Source of the DNA: Paenibacillus sp. NFR01
GTDB taxonomy: Bacteria; Bacillota; Bacilli; Paenibacillales; Paenibacillaceae
Direction of reading: 5' to 3'
DNA length: 64,000 nt
Assembly: GCF_900111565.1 (NCBI RefSeq)
Contig: NZ_FOIK01000001.1
Coordinates: 1,953,309-2,017,308, forward strand
Position numbers and translations under genes: made by a program
Shown here: in pieces, positions 61,046-64,000 of the stretch
How positions within the stretch are numbered: the first letter of the stretch is position 1
How the letters are laid out: every line of letters starts with the position of its first letter
The notes under the pieces: generated by a model
Told to the model about the DNA's origin: nothing
Databases searched by the model: none
Seen by the model: only the letters and a program-made list of their open reading frames with translations

Positions 61046-61091
61046 AAAAAAAGCCGGCCTTAGTCATTATGACTTTAGGCCGGCTTTTTCA
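61044..61091. terminator. Bidirectional terminator between yqhP and yqhO
   Basis: AAAAAGCCGGCC and GGCCGGCTTTTT arms around an 18-base loop with further pairing. T-runs on both strands. Confidence 0.88.
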
Positions 61092-61117
61092 TGCCGCTTC
61101 AAACGCCTTCATAAGGC

Positions 61118-62056
61118 TCAACTCTGAAATTTCGGCCGCCAGTGCTTGAAGAACTCGGTCCCCGCTTCATACCCGGCGGCATACAGACTGTCGCTCTGCT
61201 CACTGGATAAATGGAAATCGGTCGTGGAGATCCCCAGCGTGGGGATTTTGACCGTGCGGGCGAATTTTTCCGTCTCGATATAACGCTCGTCATGCGCCGA
61301 CAGCATCGTACCTACCAATGCCTGCAGCATGGTGAACGGCCCGGTTACTTTATGGGGCTGGGGATCCGTTTTGCCGATCAGCTGATATCCGACAGTCGGC
61401 GTCCGCAAGCTTTTGTCCGCGAAGCCGTCCTTCTTCTCCTCGAATAACCAAAGGGGAAAATTGCTCAGAAGCCCCCCGTCGACGAAATACACAAACTGCT
61501 CGCGAAATGGCTTGCCTCTTGCAGCTTTGCCTGAGAGCCGCAGCATTACCGGATCGAAGAAATACGGAATGCTGCAGCTCATCCGTACCGCCTTGGCCAC
61601 CTCGAAGCTATGCGGCGCGATCCCGTAGTTCTTCAAATCGTCCGGAAGCACGACCAGCCGCCCGTTCGTAATGTCGGAGGCGATGATCGACAGCTTCCCT
61701 TTGGGCAGATCGCTGAAGGTTACGATTCCTTTGTTCCGCAGCACCGTGCCGATCCAGGTCTCCAGCGCCTCGCCGGAGTAAAGCCCTTTTTTGATCAGCA
61801 CCCGGAGCGCCGGCCCCACCAGTGCCGCATTGTAGAACGTTCCTCTTTTCAAAAATGAAGAAAAGGAAGTCGCCTTGATCACCCGGCTCATCGTTTCGCC
61901 GTCATAACCGGCAGCCAGCATGGAGGCGATAATGGAGCCTGAGGAGGTTCCCGCTACCCGGTTGAACCGCCGTCCCGCCTGCTCCGTCGCTTCCACTGCA
62001 CCCGCAAGCGAAATGCCTTTGACGCCTCCGCCTTCAAACACCGCATTGATCTCCAT
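61118..62056 (-). CDS. yqhO: Patatin-like phospholipase YqhO
   Basis: 312 residues. Patatin fold with the oxyanion Gly-rich loop FEGGGVKGISLAG, the nucleophile in GTSSGSIIA (G-x-S-x-G) and the catalytic Asp in VDGGLLSNFPLW (D-G-G). Likely acyl hydrolase on lipids. Convergent with yqhP. Confidence 0.92.
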   Translation of the reverse strand: MEINAVFEGGGVKGISLAGAVEATEQAGRRFNRVAGTSSGSIIASMLAAGYDGETMSRVIKATSFSSFLKRGTFYNAALVGPALRVLIKKGLYSGEALETWIGTVLRNKGIVTFSDLPKGKLSIIASDITNGRLVVLPDDLKNYGIAPHSFEVAKAVRMSCSIPYFFDPVMLRLSGKAARGKPFREQFVYFVDGGLLSNFPLWLFEEKKDGFADKSLRTPTVGYQLIGKTDPQPHKVTGPFTMLQALVGTMLSAHDERYIETEKFARTVKIPTLGISTTDFHLSSEQSDSLYAAGYEAGTEFFKHWRPKFQS

Positions 62057-62065
62057 AAATCAAAC

Positions 62066-62116
62066 AACCCCCGTTCCATAGAACCTTACTGGTATCTATG
62101 AACACGGGGGGTTTTT
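62066..62116 (-). terminator. Terminator after the glycosyl-hydrolase-like gene
   Basis: On the minus strand CCCCCCGTGTTC and GAACGGGGG arms with an inner ATAGATA/TATCTAT-like segment. The tail GGGGGTTGTTTG has a short T-rich run. It occupies the yqhO/GHL10 gap. Confidence 0.6.
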
Positions 62117-63765
62117 CATGACTTGAAAAAGAAGGTCAGCAGACTGGACAATCCGAACGGATCGCGGACCACGATGTCGCTGGCCCGGAACAGGATGCTG
62201 CCCGCCACTTCTTCGTATTTATCGTTATACTTCAGCTGGTTGATAATCTGCTCGCCGCTTTGCCATTCGGCGCTTTGGGCTTTATCGCCTACCTTATAAC
62301 CGGCCTGGCCGATATACAGCTTCACGTTCGTGCCTTTGACTTCATTGACCCACCAGTCCACCAGCTTATCGTAGCGGGCCGTGGTAAATGAAAGGCTCCA
62401 ATAGATTTGCGGCGCAATATAGTCGATCCAGCCGCTGCGGATCCAGGTCCGGGTATCGGCATACATGTCATCATAGGCGCTGACGCCTGCCGTCGTATCC
62501 GATCCGGTACTGTCCTTCTTGATGTTTCGCCAGACGCCGAACGGGCTGACGCCATAGCTGACGGCCGGTTTCAGGGTATGAATGGCCGTTCCCAGCTCGC
62601 GGATAAAGGTATTGATGTTGTCCCGCCGCCAGTCGGCTTTATTCCCGATGCTGCCTGGATTGTAAGCCTTGTAGGCATCATCGTCCGCAAAATTTACGCC
62701 GGAAGGATAGAAATAGTCGTCCAGATGCACGCCGTCGATATCGTAACCGCGGACAACCTCCAGGACGGTATCGATGATTTGCTGGCGGGCTTCGGGAATG
62801 CCGGGATTTATGTAAAGCTTGTTATCGGCTTTGACAATCCAGTCGGGATGCAGCACGGCGACATGGTTCGGTGCCAGGCTCTTGATCGTGGCATCGCTCG
62901 CATCCGTCGTGGCGCGGAACGGATTGAACCATGCATGGAACTCCAAGCCCCGCGCATGGGCGGCAGACACCATGTAGGCCAGCGGATCATAGCCGGGATC
63001 TTTGCCCTGCTTGCCGGTCAGCACCTTGGACCACGGCATCAGCTGAGAGGGATACAGGCTGTCGGCAGCCGGCCGGACCTGCACGAATACCGCGTTGAAG
63101 CCCGTCGCCTTCAGCTTGTCCAGGAGCGTATCAAACTCTTTTTTCTGCTTGTCGGCATTTCCGGCCGAGGCCGTCGAGGGATAGTCGAGGTTAAAGACGG
63201 TGGAGATCCACACGCCTTTCATCGCCTTCCCTGACTTGAGACCCGGCACAGTTGGCACGGTAGGCACGCTTGGCGTCGGTACGGTCGGAATCGAAGGCGT
63301 CGCAGGCGTGCTCGGTCCGGTGATCTCCGTATTGGAATACAGCGCGATATGTTTCGCCGCCTGATTCCAGACGACCTGCAGCCCGAGCTGCTCGCTGACG
63401 AAACGCAGCGGCACCATCACCCGGCCCTGCTTGATCTGCACGGAAGTCTCCAGCCCTACGGATTCCCCGTTGACGGTTGCCGTCTTCTTCCCGTTCTGCA
63501 GCTGCAGCACATTCGATCCTTTGCTGATGGTCGCCGTCTTGCTGCTCTGGTTCCACTGCACATTCGCGCTTAGTCCTTGGCTGATAACCGAAACGGGAAC
63601 CATCGTTACGCCTGATCCCGTAATGTACGGCGGCACATCGCTCGCCAGTGAACTTCCGTCCAGCTCAATCGTAATCGTCTTCTCTGCGGCACCCGCTCCT
63701 GTGGACCATAGCGGCAGGCAAAGCAGCAGCACCAGCATCCCCAGGGTCCATTTCCGAATCTTCAT
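62116..63765 (-). CDS. Secreted family-10 glycosyl-hydrolase-like protein with stalk domains
   Basis: 549 residues. Signal peptide (about 1-25, TLGMLVLLLCLPLWSTGAGA) followed by a copper-amine-oxidase-N-like stalk domain (about 30-150, VMVPLRFVSEQLGLQVVWNQ), a Pro/Thr/Val linker (VPTPSVPTVPTVPG), and a GHL10/DUF187-type barrel with GVWISTVFNLDYPS, FNAVFVQVRPAADSLYPSQL and GVHLDDYFYP. It is probably attached to or acts on the cell wall. ATG at 63765 follows GGGGAGG. Confidence 0.9.
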   Translation of the reverse strand: MKIRKWTLGMLVLLLCLPLWSTGAGAAEKTITIELDGSSLASDVPPYITGSGVTMVPVSVISQGLSANVQWNQSSKTATISKGSNVLQLQNGKKTATVNGESVGLETSVQIKQGRVMVPLRFVSEQLGLQVVWNQAAKHIALYSNTEITGPSTPATPSIPTVPTPSVPTVPTVPGLKSGKAMKGVWISTVFNLDYPSTASAGNADKQKKEFDTLLDKLKATGFNAVFVQVRPAADSLYPSQLMPWSKVLTGKQGKDPGYDPLAYMVSAAHARGLEFHAWFNPFRATTDASDATIKSLAPNHVAVLHPDWIVKADNKLYINPGIPEARQQIIDTVLEVVRGYDIDGVHLDDYFYPSGVNFADDDAYKAYNPGSIGNKADWRRDNINTFIRELGTAIHTLKPAVSYGVSPFGVWRNIKKDSTGSDTTAGVSAYDDMYADTRTWIRSGWIDYIAPQIYWSLSFTTARYDKLVDWWVNEVKGTNVKLYIGQAGYKVGDKAQSAEWQSGEQIINQLKYNDKYEEVAGSILFRASDIVVRDPFGLSSLLTFFFKS

Positions 63766-63807
63766 AGTTCCTCCCCGTAAAATCGCTAGAATAGATTTGT
63801 ACCCAAC

Positions 63808-63854
63808 AAAAAATGGCGGCCTCTTCTCCTTAACATCAGGGAGACGGCCGCCAT
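63808..63854. terminator. Strong hairpin upstream of the glycosyl-hydrolase-like gene
   Basis: ATGGCGGCC (63813-63821) and GGCCGCCAT (63846-63854) with inner TCTCC/GGAGA pairing, then TTTTTTG on the minus strand. It is a terminator of an off-window gene or a leader element of the gene that follows. Confidence 0.6.
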
Positions 63855-63857
63855 CTT

Positions 63858-64000
63858 TTGATAAACGGGCCTTGCGTACAAGCACACTACCCGTTATGAC
63901 GTAAAAAAACTGGAAAGGTTGCGGTAAAAATCAAATAAAATCCGTTCGCGTTCAAAGTTGAGGGCCGGTTTAAGAATCGCTGGCCAGTTCGGAGTGAATC
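63858..64000. other. Window end without a recognisable gene
   Basis: About 140 bases with no convincing gene on either strand. Three TAAAA-rich segments around 63900-63945 suggest promoter DNA; nothing can be named. Confidence 0.4.

Overview
The window (about 57% GC by eye) is the chromosome of a spore-forming, Gram-positive rod, most likely Paenibacillus or a close relative. The evidence is the dense set of sporulation genes (spo0A, spoIVB, spoIIM, the complete spoIIIA operon, an Sda-like and an MciZ-like protein) and a gene order that closely follows the yqh-yqi-yqj-yqk region of Bacillus subtilis as I know it. Most genes lie on the minus strand. No rRNA, tRNA, CRISPR array, transposase or prophage was seen.

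Layout. 0-2.8 kb: deoB (cut by the window edge), xerD, a YqzK-like gene and fur. 2.8-10.3 kb: a sugar-transport block with two CUT1 permeases, two solute-binding lipoproteins and a YesN/YesM-type two-component system; it sits between fur and spoIIM, genes that are close together in Bacillus. 10.3-11.5 kb: a gene-poor stretch packed with four different repeat types. 11.5-16.5 kb: spoIIM, an endonuclease Q family gene, nudF, divergent mciZ, a yqjE-type peptidase gene, prli42 and lipB. 16.5-22.5 kb: branched-chain 2-oxoacid dehydrogenase (bkd) genes, a Cse60-like gene and yqzF. 22.6-29.9 kb: an ECF-sigma/DUF1835 fusion, a heterodimeric ABC exporter, tdk and a DinB-like gene.

29.9-32.0 kb is the most unusual part. 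It is an AT-richer, plus-strand, agr-like quorum-sensing operon: a polytopic membrane protein without a kinase domain, an AgrB protease, an AgrD-like peptide that lacks cysteine, and a LytTR-only regulator. An Sda-type sporulation checkpoint gene and then convergent spo0A follow it directly.

32-53.9 kb is a long minus-strand run. In transcription order it holds yqhV, spoIIIAA-AH, accB-accC, asp23-amaP-DUF2273, nusB, folD, xseA-xseB, ispA, dxs, tlyA, an unknown membrane protein, argR, recN, spoIVB and spo0A. spo0A has a recognisable SigH promoter with Spo0A boxes. 54-64 kb carries a YitT-family gene, an unknown membrane protein, lysC, efp, pepP, yqhR, yqhQ-yqhP, patatin-like yqhO and a secreted family-10 glycosyl hydrolase-like protein.

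The agr-like operon next to sda and spo0A suggests, as inference only, a peptide signal feeding the sporulation decision. All functions come from sequence reading without database searches. Starts were chosen from visible ribosome-binding sites, and several are TTG or GTG.
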